The notes under the pieces: generated by a model | Told to the model about the DNA's origin: nothing | The model's input: only the letters and a program-made list of their open reading frames with translations | Database searches by the model: none | Program-made: the position numbers and the translations under genes | In this document: one piece after another, positions 26,248 to 34,624 of the stretch | Layout of the letters: every line of letters starts with the position of its first letter | How positions within the stretch are numbered: position 1 is the first letter of the stretch | Source of the DNA: Lysobacterales bacterium | GTDB lineage: Bacteria > Pseudomonadota > Gammaproteobacteria > Xanthomonadales > SZUA-5 | Reading direction: 5' to 3' | DNA: 64,000 nucleotides | Assembly (NCBI GenBank): GCA_022841325.1 | Contig: JALHRS010000001.1 | Location: 60,889-124,888 of the forward strand

Positions 26248-28053
26248 ATGCAGCCCCAGTGCTCACAGCAAGCCGAATTCTCGTCGATCCTCGCACCGAA
26301 AAGGTCGCGGTCAGCAACCGGACTCAGAGGCCCTGCGTCGCGCATGCACCGCCACCGTCTGATGGGCGCATGCCTGTTTGCCCTGGTGGCAGCGCAGGCC
26401 TCCGCCCAGACCACCACCACCTCCGGCCCGATCCCCTACACCTCGCCAGCCTCGCGTCCCGCCAGTTTCATCAACAGGCCGGTGGTGATCGAGGACTTCG
26501 AGGACAGCGTCATCGACCCACGCATCAATATCTTCCTCGGCGGCACCATCCTCGGACCGCTAGGCCAAAGCGATTCGGTGGATGGCGATGATGGCTTCAT
26601 TGATGGCTCGGGCAACCAGGGCCACTGCCTGCTGCGCAATTCGGCCGCCATCGATGTCGTATTCACGACCAACCCCAGGGTCGCCGGCCTGGTCTGGACC
26701 GACGGCGGCCAGAACAGTCTGGTGACGGTGACGGCCTTCGCGCCCGACGGCACCCAACTCGCCAGCACCGGCCCGCATGCGCTGGGTGACGGCAACAGTA
26801 CCGGCAACACCGCCGAGGATCGCTATTTCGGCTTTCGCAACGACGGCGGCATTGGCCGTATCCGCATGCAAACCGACAGCGCCAGCTTCGAGATCGACCA
26901 CATCCAGTTCAGCAATACGGTGGAGCCGCTGATCATGGGCACCATGGACGACGGCAATCGGGCGATGTTCCTGGCGGCGCCCGATGCCGAACTGCCCGGG
27001 ACCCGGCAGCAGGTCTTCACCCTGCCCTCGAACAATCGCCCCCATGGCGTGGCCTTTCTGGGCACGCGGGCGCTGTATCAGGACTTCATCACGCCGCGCA
27101 TCTTCGTGGTCGATCCCGGCTTCCCCACGCAGGTTCCACTGATCTCGCTGACCGGACGCAGCCGCGGCAACGGCAGCCTGGCGGTCGATCCGACCCAGCG
27201 CTATGCACTGAGCATCGGCGAGAGCGCCGATCTGAATCCGGTCGGTGAGGCCGTGGTCGTTGATTTCGGCCAGCAGCCGCCTCAGGTCAGTCCCATTGCC
27301 GGCGGCCTTCGGGTGCTGAGCTTTGTGTCTGAAGCCATCGATTTCGCGCCGGACGGCCGCGCCTTCGTCTGCCACACCGAGGGCGTCAGCGTGCTTCGCC
27401 CACCCTATCAGTCCGTCGATTTCACCATGCCCTTTCCGAGCGTGGTGCAATCGCCGTCCATGTGCAGGCTGAGCCGCGATGGCAGCCGGCTGTTCGTCAC
27501 CCGTGTGCTCAGCGAAACCGTCGCCCTGCCCAATGGCGTGCGCACCACCACGGCGCCCTACTCGGCGGCCAGCAGCTTCACGCTGATGCCGGCGCCGCCG
27601 ACGGTGCAGGGACTGGGGCCGATGGCAGTCTCGCCCGATGGCCAGGCGCTGATCGTCGGTCAGCAATTCCTGTTTCCACCCGACAACGGTACCCGAGCCC
27701 GCGCCTTCCTGCTGCGCGCGCCCTTTGACGGTCAAACCAGCTATCAGGAACTGACTCTGCCGGCGAGCTCTACCGGGTTGCAATGCACCGACGACGGGGT
27801 GCCGATCGACTGCCCCGGCTTCGAGGCCATCGAAGTCAGTCGCGACGGCACGCTGGCGGTGCTCAGCGGCAACAGCGGCGCCGCGGTGAGCAGCAGGGCA
27901 GACCGCGTGCCCGCAGTGTTCATCCGCCACCCCTTCAACGATCAGGCGCGTTCCTCGGTGGCCGTGCCCATCGGACCCGCCGGCTTCGAGGGGCGCGGCG
28001 CCGGCGGCATCGATTTTCAGCCGGACCGGATGTACACCAGCGGCTTTGAATGA
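26248..28053 (+). CDS. Secreted beta-propeller-like protein with SGFE tail
   Basis: About 601 residues. The hydrophobic signal segment (MGACLFALVAAQASAQ) lies well inside the frame. ATG 26248 has the best ribosome binding site (GGAGA seven bases upstream) but gives a long basic leader; ATG 26344 gives a conventional signal peptide. The mature protein starts with a roughly 200-residue beta domain, then segments with DGRAFVCHTEGVSVL and MAVSPDGQALIVGQQ patterns typical of propeller blades. It ends RMYTSGFE. No catalytic motif is recognised. It is the last member of the exoprotein island. Confidence 0.8.
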   Translation: MQPQCSQQAEFSSILAPKRSRSATGLRGPASRMHRHRLMGACLFALVAAQASAQTTTTSGPIPYTSPASRPASFINRPVVIEDFEDSVIDPRINIFLGGTILGPLGQSDSVDGDDGFIDGSGNQGHCLLRNSAAIDVVFTTNPRVAGLVWTDGGQNSLVTVTAFAPDGTQLASTGPHALGDGNSTGNTAEDRYFGFRNDGGIGRIRMQTDSASFEIDHIQFSNTVEPLIMGTMDDGNRAMFLAAPDAELPGTRQQVFTLPSNNRPHGVAFLGTRALYQDFITPRIFVVDPGFPTQVPLISLTGRSRGNGSLAVDPTQRYALSIGESADLNPVGEAVVVDFGQQPPQVSPIAGGLRVLSFVSEAIDFAPDGRAFVCHTEGVSVLRPPYQSVDFTMPFPSVVQSPSMCRLSRDGSRLFVTRVLSETVALPNGVRTTTAPYSAASSFTLMPAPPTVQGLGPMAVSPDGQALIVGQQFLFPPDNGTRARAFLLRAPFDGQTSYQELTLPASSTGLQCTDDGVPIDCPGFEAIEVSRDGTLAVLSGNSGAAVSSRADRVPAVFIRHPFNDQARSSVAVPIGPAGFEGRGAGGIDFQPDRMYTSGFE

Positions 28054-28231
28054 GTCGCCGGGCGCCGCGGCATGAACGCTCGACCACGGGAGCGCCCTCG
28101 CGGCGCGAGCAGTGACCTGACGGTGCTGTCCCCTGGCAGGTCAAGGCCTGGATTGCTTCGTCACTGCGTTCCTCGCAATGACGCATCGGTGGATAGGTTC
28201 ATGAAGAATGATGCGGAGCCTCCACGGCAGC

Positions 28232-28272
28232 CTTGAGGTGGGACGCGCGCCTGCGCGGCCGCTCTTGATCAC
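28232..28272. repeat. Dispersed ~40-bp GC-rich repeat, copy 2 (inverted)
   Basis: Near-exact reverse complement of 1317-1357, including the GCGCGCCTGCGCGGCCGCTC core. Both copies lie in intergenic DNA about 27 kb apart. Confidence 0.75.
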
Positions 28273-28320
28273 CCAGCCTGGAAAAGCTACGGCGCAGTGG
28301 TAGTTCACTTGTGGAGTCAA

Positions 28321-28356
28321 ATAACACTGTTATATTATGAAGCATAACAGTGTTAT
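28321..28356 (+). promoter_or_regulatory. Symmetric double operator/promoter of the TetR gene
   Basis: ATAACACTGTTAT (28321-28333) and its reverse complement ATAACAGTGTTAT (28344-28356) frame a ten-base AT-rich centre with TATATTAT-like sequence. Each half is itself nearly palindromic, as expected for TetR dimers binding twice. It starts 48 bases before the regulator's start codon, so it probably mediates autoregulation and control of the downstream redox gene. Binding by this regulator is inferred. Confidence 0.75.
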
Positions 28357-28368
28357 CAGCCCGATGCC

Positions 28369-28983
28369 GTGCAGACCAGATCAGAACTTGCCGACCAGAC
28401 CCGCCGCAGCATCCTCGACCAGGCCAGCCAGCTGCTGGCCGAGTCCGGGCCCGATGCGCTGTCGATGCGCAAGCTGTCGCAGCGCATCGGCGCGTCGACG
28501 ATCGTGCTGTACACGCATTTCCGCGACAAGCAGGCCATTCTTGACGAGCTCTACGTTGAAGGATTCGAGCGTCTGCGCGCCGATCTGGCCAGTGTGCCCG
28601 TGCACGCCGATCCGATGCAGCAGGTGATGGCGCTGGGCCGCGCCTACCACCGTTCGGCGGTGGCCAATCCCACCTATTACCAGCTGATGTTCACCCGCTG
28701 CGTGCCCGGATTCGATCCCGCGCCGCGCAGTCGCGAAATCAGCAAGCAGGCATTCGCGATCCTGGTCGCCGGGGTCAGACGCTGCATGGACGAGGGCGCG
28801 ATTCCGGACGGCGATGCCGCCCAGGTGGCGCATGTGCTGTGGGGCACGCTGCACGGACTGATCAGCCTGGAGCTGTTCGGCTATGCGCCCGGCGCCGCCT
28901 CGGCCGAGACCCGTCTGGAACACGCCATGCAGGTGATCCGCGACGGCATGCGCCATCCGCAACCGGCGGGATCGGGGCGGTGA
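28369..28983 (+). CDS. TetR-family transcriptional regulator
   Basis: 204 residues from GTG 28369. The N-terminal helix-turn-helix (about 10-55) reads SILDQASQLLAESGPDALSM and GASTIVLYTHFRDKQAIL, a clear TetR_N domain. The C-terminal ligand domain (about 80-195) contains VAHVLWGTLHGLISLELFGY, typical of the TetR_C_33/13 group. A symmetric operator lies directly upstream. The next gene on the same strand, 170 bases on, is the three-domain redox fusion, its most likely target. The inducer is unknown; a lipophilic or isoprenoid-like molecule would fit the target. Confidence 0.93.
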   Translation: MQTRSELADQTRRSILDQASQLLAESGPDALSMRKLSQRIGASTIVLYTHFRDKQAILDELYVEGFERLRADLASVPVHADPMQQVMALGRAYHRSAVANPTYYQLMFTRCVPGFDPAPRSREISKQAFAILVAGVRRCMDEGAIPDGDAAQVAHVLWGTLHGLISLELFGYAPGAASAETRLEHAMQVIRDGMRHPQPAGSGR

Positions 28984-29009
28984 GCCAGTACACCGCCGCG
29001 AGCCGCCAC

Positions 29010-29079
29010 TGTGGAAGCGGCTTCAGCCGCGATCGCTCTTGGCAAGCACACCCATCGCGGGCAGAGCCCGCTCCCACAG
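29010..29079. repeat. Inverted pair of REP-like GGGAGCGG elements
   Basis: TGTGGAAGCGGCTTCAGCCG at 29010-29029 (element to 29036) faces an inverted partner at 29054-29079. The pair lies in the TetR-redox gene gap and could form a hairpin in the transcript. Same family as 9872, 45165 and 61239. Confidence 0.8.
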
Positions 29080-29153
29080 AAAGCCGCGAGCCTTGATGCG
29101 CTGCCCAGTGCCTGCGCGAACAATCACCACAGACACCCGAACCGGACCCCACC

Positions 29154-31838
29154 ATGATCAACGGCACCCGCTACCACCCTGACATTGCCGCCCAGCCCTT
29201 TGATGCCGTCGTCATCGGCTCGGGTCTGGGCGGATTGACCTGCGCCGCGCTGCTGGCCAAGACCGGCAAGCGCGTGCTGGTGCTGGAGCGCCATTACACC
29301 GCCGGCGGCTTCACTCATTCCTTCAAGCGTCGCGGCTATGAGTGGGATGTGGGCGTGCACTACATCGGCGATGTGCACAAGCCGCACTCACCGATGCGCC
29401 GGGTCTTCGACACCATCACCGATGGCCGATTGCAGTGGGCCAAGATGGACCCGGTCTACGATCGCATGGTGTTTCCGGACGCCACCTACGACTTCCACTC
29501 GGGCGTGCGCAACTTCAGGATCGGGCTGCTGCAGCACTTCCCGGATGCCGGCGCGGACATCGACAGCTATCTGGCCCATGTGCGTCGCGCCAGTGGCACG
29601 GTGGCCGGACACTTCGGTCAGCGCCTGCTGCCGGGCATGCTGCAGGGCGCTGCCGGCGCGGCGGTCAGGCGCTTGAGCGGCGACTACTTTGGACGCACCA
29701 CGCACGAGGTGCTGAGCAGCTGCACCGGCGATCCCAAGCTCGCTGCCGTGCTGGCGGGTCAGTGGGGCGACTACGGCGCGCCGCCGAAGCAATCGAGTTT
29801 TGCCATGCACGCACTGGTGGCCCAGCACTATCTGGACGGCGCCAACTTCCCGGTCGGCGGCGCCTCGCAGATCGCCGCGCAGGTGATCCCCACCATCGAA
29901 GCCAGCGGTGGCGCCGTGCTGGTGAGCGCCGAAGTCGATCAGATCCTGGTGCAGCGCGACCGTGCCGTCGGCGTGCGCATGCTGAATGGCGACGAGATCC
30001 TGTGTCCACAGGTAATCAGTGCTGCCGGCGTGCACACCACCTGGTCGCGCCTGTTGCCGCCAGAGGCGGCCGCCCAGAACGGCATGCTGGAGAAGGTGCA
30101 GGCGCTGCCGCGCTCGGTCGGACATCTGGGTCTGTACGTCGGACTCAAGGGCACGCGGCAGCAACTGGGACTGGAACAGGCCAATCTCTGGGTCTATCGC
30201 GACTACGATCACGATGCCTCGATCGCGCGTTTTCTGGCCAAGCCCAGCCGCGATTTCCCGCTGATGTACATCTCCTTTCCCAGCGCCAAGGATCCGGCCT
30301 GGGATAGCCACTATCCAGAGCGTTCCACCATCGATGTGATCGCCCCGGCGCCGTGGACCTGGTTCTCGCACTGGCAGGATCAGCCGTGGAAGAAACGCGG
30401 GGCCGACTACGAGGATTTCAAGGCGCAGCTGTCCGAGCGCCTGCTGGACGAGATCTACCGCCACGCCCCCGGTGCGCGCGGGCAGGTCGATTGCTTCGAG
30501 CTGTCCACACCGCTGTCGACCGCGCATTTCAGCAACTACGCTGCCGGCGAGCTGTACGGACTGGAACACAGTCCGCACCGTTTCGCGCAGCGCTGGCTGA
30601 CGCCGAAGACGCCGATCAAGGGTCTGCATCTGACCGGTCAGGACATCCTGTTCTGCGGCGTCGGATCGGCGCTGATGTCGGGCGTGTTCACCGCCGCGAC
30701 GCTGCTCGGCCCCAAACTGCTGCGGGTGGTGCCCGATCTGCTGGCCGGGCGCTCGGCCGGTCTGGCCAGCGCGCTCAAGCGTCTGGTGCCGAAGACACCG
30801 GCCACGCCAACTCGCCCTCCCATCGTGCCCGAGGCCCAGCCGCTGTGGTTCGACGCCCGCTGTGTAGCAATCGAGGACCTCACCGACGATTGCAAGGCCT
30901 TCCGCTTCAGCTGCGATCGTGCCGATATGCGCCGTTATCGCCCCGGCCAATTCGTGACCATCGAAGCCGAGATCGATGGCCAGCGCCTGTGCCGCTCGTA
31001 CACCCTGTCCTCCAGTCCCACCCGCCCTGACACCTTCGAAGTCACGGTCAAGCGTGTGGCCGCCGGTCCGTTTTCCAACTGGATCTGCGATCGGCTGCAG
31101 GTCGGCGACGATGTGCGCATGAGCGGGCCCTTCGGCGAATTCAGCTGCGCGCCGCGGCCGCGGCCCAAGCTGCTGTTGCTCTCGGCCGGCAGCGGCATCA
31201 CGCCGATGCTGTCGATGGCGCGCTGGATCGCCGACAAGCAGGCGGAGGTGGACGTGGTCTTCCTGCATGTGGCCCGCCGTCAGTCCGAACTGATCTTTGC
31301 CCGCGAACTCAGGCAGCTGGGCAAGCGGCATCCGGGAACTCGGGTGCGTATCTCGCTGAGCCAGGAAGCCGAGGACAGCACCTGGCGCGGCGCCCGCGGG
31401 CGCCTGAGCGCGACCCTGCTCAAGCGCGCGGCGCCCGATCTGACCGAGCGCGAGGTCTACCTCTGCGGCCCCGAAGGCTTCATGGCCAGCGCCCGCACCC
31501 TGCTGGGCGATGCCGGTCTGCCGCCAGGTCAGCTGCACGAAGAGAGCTTCGATGTCAGTTCCGGGGTCTCGGGCAGCGGCGGCAGCGTCGAGTTCAGCGC
31601 CTCCGGCAAGACCATCCAGGCCAGCGGCAGCGAATCCCTGCTGGAACTGGCCGAAGCCAGCGGCATCGCCCTGCCCTCAGCCTGCCGCACCGGCCATTGC
31701 GGCGAATGCAAGGTGCGCTGCGAATCGGGTCAGATCAGCATGGCCGTCAGCGACGGCCTGTCCGCCGAGGAACTGGACCAGGGCTATGTGCTGACCTGTG
31801 TCGGAGCGGTCAACGGGGATATCAGGCTGGCGGCCTGA
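29154..31838 (+). CDS. Fusion: CrtI/RetSat-like flavoprotein + ferredoxin reductase + [2Fe-2S] ferredoxin
   Basis: 894 residues. Residues 1-525 form a phytoene-desaturase/retinol-saturase-like oxidoreductase with FAD motif VIGSGLGGLTCAALLAKTGK and a C-terminal FAD segment (GLHLTGQDILFCGVGSALMS). After a proline-rich linker an FNR-type module follows: FAD binding (RSYTLSSSP, about 620) and NAD(P)H binding (LLSAGSGITPMLSM, about 680; YLCGPEGF). The C-terminal 90 residues are a plant-type ferredoxin with C844, C849, C852 and C882. Normally these are separate proteins; here electrons could pass NAD(P)H to FAD to Fe-S to the substrate flavin in one chain. The substrate, perhaps a polyene or other hydrophobic molecule, is not determinable. 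Probably controlled by the TetR upstream. Confidence 0.9.
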   Translation: MINGTRYHPDIAAQPFDAVVIGSGLGGLTCAALLAKTGKRVLVLERHYTAGGFTHSFKRRGYEWDVGVHYIGDVHKPHSPMRRVFDTITDGRLQWAKMDPVYDRMVFPDATYDFHSGVRNFRIGLLQHFPDAGADIDSYLAHVRRASGTVAGHFGQRLLPGMLQGAAGAAVRRLSGDYFGRTTHEVLSSCTGDPKLAAVLAGQWGDYGAPPKQSSFAMHALVAQHYLDGANFPVGGASQIAAQVIPTIEASGGAVLVSAEVDQILVQRDRAVGVRMLNGDEILCPQVISAAGVHTTWSRLLPPEAAAQNGMLEKVQALPRSVGHLGLYVGLKGTRQQLGLEQANLWVYRDYDHDASIARFLAKPSRDFPLMYISFPSAKDPAWDSHYPERSTIDVIAPAPWTWFSHWQDQPWKKRGADYEDFKAQLSERLLDEIYRHAPGARGQVDCFELSTPLSTAHFSNYAAGELYGLEHSPHRFAQRWLTPKTPIKGLHLTGQDILFCGVGSALMSGVFTAATLLGPKLLRVVPDLLAGRSAGLASALKRLVPKTPATPTRPPIVPEAQPLWFDARCVAIEDLTDDCKAFRFSCDRADMRRYRPGQFVTIEAEIDGQRLCRSYTLSSSPTRPDTFEVTVKRVAAGPFSNWICDRLQVGDDVRMSGPFGEFSCAPRPRPKLLLLSAGSGITPMLSMARWIADKQAEVDVVFLHVARRQSELIFARELRQLGKRHPGTRVRISLSQEAEDSTWRGARGRLSATLLKRAAPDLTEREVYLCGPEGFMASARTLLGDAGLPPGQLHEESFDVSSGVSGSGGSVEFSASGKTIQASGSESLLELAEASGIALPSACRTGHCGECKVRCESGQISMAVSDGLSAEELDQGYVLTCVGAVNGDIRLAA

Positions 31839-31852
31839 TGAACGCGCCAGAA

Positions 31853-31908
31853 GCACGGGGCACGGGGCACGGGGCACGGGGCACGGGGCACGGGGCACGG
31901 GGCACGGG
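31853..31908. repeat. (GCACGGG)x8 heptanucleotide repeat
   Basis: Eight uninterrupted copies of GCACGGG start 15 bases after the stop codon of the redox fusion gene. It is the longest perfect heptamer array in the window. Related, less perfect arrays are at 1-46 and 40271-40305. Confidence 0.95.
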
Positions 31909-31934
31909 GAAAAGGCTACAGGCCTTCGGCTTCT

Positions 31935-32013
31935 GTAGGTCCAGACTTGTCTGGACGCTTTTCAGCAAGCTTTTCTCAGGATGGCGCCAGAAGCGTCCAG
32001 ACAAGTCTGGACC
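31935..32013. repeat. Facing pair of GTCCAGACttGTCTGGAC palindromes
   Basis: GTCCAGACTTGTCTGGAC lies at 31939-31956 and its inverse, GTCCAGACAAGTCTGGAC, at 31995-32012, each flanked by GTAGG or GCG. Further copies are at 47158-47291 and diverged copies at 56003-56107. REP-like by size and placement. Confidence 0.85.
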
Positions 32014-32177
32014 CACAACAGCCTTGGGCCCGGCGTCATCGCGACCCCGGACTTGACCCCGAGGAAGCAGTCCAGAACGTAGCCCGGGTAAGCGCAGCGC
32101 ACCCGGGGTGCCTCGCAAACAGCACCTCGGAAAAAGCCCCGGGTGCGCCCTTGGCTTACCCGGGCTACTGGCTGGAC

Positions 32178-32618
32178 TCACAATCCGCCGAGATCCACCC
32201 TGGTCAGCGCCCAGCAGCCCTGCACGCGCTCGAATTGATAGCGATGCCCGTAGACATCGGTATCGCAGGACGACTGAAAGAAATCGCGGCTGTCCATGCG
32301 TGCCGTTGTCGATTCACACAACTCGCCCTCGCTGCCTGCCAGTTCGGCCTCACGCTCGGGCGTGACCAGCGGAAAGGACTCCAGGTCGAGATAGGCGGAT
32401 CGGGTCACCATCTCCGGTTTGCCGAAGGCCGAGCCGTTTCCTACCGCCAGCGGAAACACGATGCGGGATTGACGGAATTCAGCATCCTGCTTGAACCGCA
32501 CAACAAAAGCCGGGAAGGACTCGCGCGGCTCGCACTGTGCCGAAGGTGCCTCTTCGGCAAGGCCCGCTGCAGGCGCAAGGAGCGCGGCCAGAAACCACCA
32601 TCGACATGCACCATTCAT
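32178..32618 (-). CDS. Small periplasmic protein of unknown function
   Basis: 146 residues with a signal peptide ending near AGLAEE. The mature part has four cysteines (in QCEPRE, GELCEST, SSCDTD and QGCWAL), which could form two disulfides. The last 30 residues, YGHRYQFERVQGCWALTRVD, look like a compact beta sheet. No family is recognised. It stands alone, with repeats on one side and a divergent gap on the other. Confidence 0.75.
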   Translation of the reverse strand: MNGACRWWFLAALLAPAAGLAEEAPSAQCEPRESFPAFVVRFKQDAEFRQSRIVFPLAVGNGSAFGKPEMVTRSAYLDLESFPLVTPEREAELAGSEGELCESTTARMDSRDFFQSSCDTDVYGHRYQFERVQGCWALTRVDLGGL

Positions 32619-32926
32619 GATTCACCCTCGATTCCGAAGCCGTTGTATCCGCCCGCGGCCCACGTTGACGCGTCGCCTCGGCGCGACCTGGTCCGCGCCC
32701 CGGCACCTTAGCACTGCACCGGAAAGCGTAGCTGAAAGGGCGGCGGCTGTACGCTTCGCCGCATCGGCCAGGCTTCTCGGAAATGAAGCAAGGGTCGGAT
32801 TTGCCGATCCAGGTCATTTGTACGCTGAGCGGACTACCTGACATTGGGCATCGTCACGTAGGCCCTGCGGGCCAACGTGACCTACGTTTTCCGCGTGGGC
32901 GTGCAATCCCGCCCTCGTGCCCTCGT
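32619..32926. other. 308-bp intergenic region
   Basis: No gene is seen. The only clear structure is a long interrupted palindrome at 32853-32886 (GTCACGTAGG...CGTGACCTACG) just downstream of the autotransporter gene, where it may serve as a terminator. Confidence 0.5.
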
Positions 32927-34624
32927 CTACAGCTCCCAGCGGAAGCCCAGGCTCCAGTAGTCCTGCTCGGTGTCGGCGAATCCGAACAGGCGCCGGTAGC
33001 TGAGGAATCCGCTCTGGCCGCCGGCGAACTGCATGGCCAGCGACAGCGAGGCTTCACCGTAGCGGGCGTCGACACCGGCGGTGGGCAGCAGGAATTCCTG
33101 GCTCTGCGGGTCGTTGACGAAACTGCCGCGTATCACGCCGGCCTCGTTCTCGAACTGGGCCACCCAGTAAGCGTCAAACTGCGGCAACAGCACGCCGTGA
33201 CGCGTGGAAATGGCCCACTGCGAACCGAAACCCAGCCGCGCCAGCCTGGATTGCACTCGCTGCTCCTGCAGAGCCACGGCAAAAGCATCGCTGCCCTCGA
33301 CCGCGGTTTCGGCAAAGGCGTCGACATCGAAGCGAGAGTATTCGAATGCCGCCCGCGGCCCGAAACTCCAGTTGCCACGCTGCCAGTCGAAACCGGCGGA
33401 AAGCGTGGCCATCAGCAGCGTCGTGTCCGGTGATCCGCGCAGGACGTCGACGCTGCTGAAGCTCTCCTCGTCGGTCTGGCCGGAGAAGGTCGCGATGCGC
33501 GTTTGCTTCAGCCTGCCTTTGCCGTAACCCAGGCTACCGTCGATCCAGCCGCTTGCCAGCGCGCGGCTGAAATACAGATTCAGGGCATTGCTGCGCAGCC
33601 CGAGATCGCCGCTGTCGCCGCTGAGATCGGCATCGAAGCGGTTGCGCGTATAGGCCAGCCCGAACACCCAATCGAGGCCAACGCGCTTGTCGATCCCCAG
33701 CAGGTAGGCCGCCGAATCGTTGCTGTAGCCACTCTCGAGTGCGCTCGACTGGCGCTTGCCATCGCCCAGTGTCACCGAGGCAAACAGGCCGATACCGCGT
33801 CCCAGCAATTCATTGTCCTCAGCCAGATTGGCTGACAGCGACAGCGCGCCGTTGCCACCCAGCAATTGCGAGTCGACCAGGGCCACGCCAGCGCCGCCGC
33901 CATGGCGCACAGCTTCAAGGCGCCGGCCGAGTGCACCCATCTGGGTACCGGCCAGCATGCGAAAACCGCGGCGCTGGCTCGAGAACTCCTCTCCGAGGAC
34001 TCCGCGCAAGCTCCGGATGAGCTGCTGCGCAGCGCCGGGATCGCGCAGGGCCAGGCGCAGCAACTGGCAGCGCCGATCCAGCTCGCTGCCGGGCGGCGGC
34101 CGATTGGTGGCACACAGCTGTCCCAGATTGCTCAGCTGCGAGGCTACCAGCGGGTCCGGCACGGTGGCGACGATCTGCTGCAAACGATTCCCCAGCGAAA
34201 CTGGGTCGTCATCATCATCCCGAATCAGCAGGGAAAACTGCCGCGAGGGCCCGACCTGATAACAGTCACTTGGACGCAGCACAATCAGCACGGTCTCGTC
34301 CGGCTCGGAAATCTGGTCGTCGATGATCATGATCGGTACGCTGGCCATCATCCCGCCTTCAGGGATGCGCGGCACCGACATGGCCAGACGGAAATCCTGA
34401 TCTGGCCGGGCAGTGCCGCCCGCCAGATCCAGATCGATGCAGACACCGCCAGCCGGAGCCGGCTCATTCAGCCGCAGTTCCACGCGCACCGGCTGCAACG
34501 TGCCCTCGGTGGCGATGGCCCGGTCGACGCTGATGCTGAGCACCGGCATGGCACTGGCGACGCTGGTGCCCAGCAGCATGGCCAGTCCTGCGGCGCCACT
34601 TGCCATGCGGAGTGGATTCATCAT
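32927..34624 (-). CDS. Autotransporter-barrel protein with N-terminal Calx-beta-like domain
   Basis: 565 residues. The signal peptide ends near VASA. A Calx-beta-like domain follows (about 25-135: FRLAMSVPRIPEGGMMASVP, SEPDETVLIVLRPS, then acidic RDDDDDPV that may bind Ca2+), then a helical linker (140-235) and an autotransporter-type beta-barrel (about 240-565). The barrel has alternating strands and an aromatic end, YWSLGFRWEL. The passenger is very short for a type V protein, so it may simply display the Calx-beta domain at the cell surface. GCGAGG lies five bases before the start. No neighbouring partner is evident. Confidence 0.85.
   Translation of the reverse strand: MMNPLRMASGAAGLAMLLGTSVASAMPVLSISVDRAIATEGTLQPVRVELRLNEPAPAGGVCIDLDLAGGTARPDQDFRLAMSVPRIPEGGMMASVPIMIIDDQISEPDETVLIVLRPSDCYQVGPSRQFSLLIRDDDDDPVSLGNRLQQIVATVPDPLVASQLSNLGQLCATNRPPPGSELDRRCQLLRLALRDPGAAQQLIRSLRGVLGEEFSSQRRGFRMLAGTQMGALGRRLEAVRHGGGAGVALVDSQLLGGNGALSLSANLAEDNELLGRGIGLFASVTLGDGKRQSSALESGYSNDSAAYLLGIDKRVGLDWVFGLAYTRNRFDADLSGDSGDLGLRSNALNLYFSRALASGWIDGSLGYGKGRLKQTRIATFSGQTDEESFSSVDVLRGSPDTTLLMATLSAGFDWQRGNWSFGPRAAFEYSRFDVDAFAETAVEGSDAFAVALQEQRVQSRLARLGFGSQWAISTRHGVLLPQFDAYWVAQFENEAGVIRGSFVNDPQSQEFLLPTAGVDARYGEASLSLAMQFAGGQSGFLSYRRLFGFADTEQDYWSLGFRWEL

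Larger units (their letters stand above)
28054..28368. other. 315-bp intergenic region with dispersed repeats and a regulatory end
   Basis: No gene is seen. It holds a repeat of the 'GGATTGCTTCGTCACTGCG...CAATGACG' family at 28152-28184, related to 45346-45441. The second, inverted copy of the 40-bp GC-rich repeat first seen at 1313-1358 is at 28232-28272. The last 50 bases turn AT-rich and contain the TetR operator listed separately. Confidence 0.6.
31839..32177. other. 339-bp intergenic repeat cluster
   Basis: No gene is supported. From left to right it holds eight GCACGGG heptamers, a facing pair of GTCCAGAC palindromes, a 'CGACCCCGGACTTG' repeat at 32036-32075 related to 47310-47349, and an inverted repeat GTAGCCCGGGTAAGC (32079-32093) / GGCTTACCCGGGCTAC (32153-32168). 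Its right end coincides with the stop of the minus-strand gene. Confidence 0.7.

Noticed and set aside
7307-28053. Exoprotein island as a prophage or tail-fibre locus
   Set aside because: S74 and YadA-like domains suggested it, but there are no capsid, tail, lysis, integrase or terminase genes, and the proteins have signal peptides.
31822-32181. A minus-strand frame over the repeat cluster after the redox fusion
   Set aside because: It is composed of GCACGGG heptamers and palindromes read as protein; no start signal or similarity.
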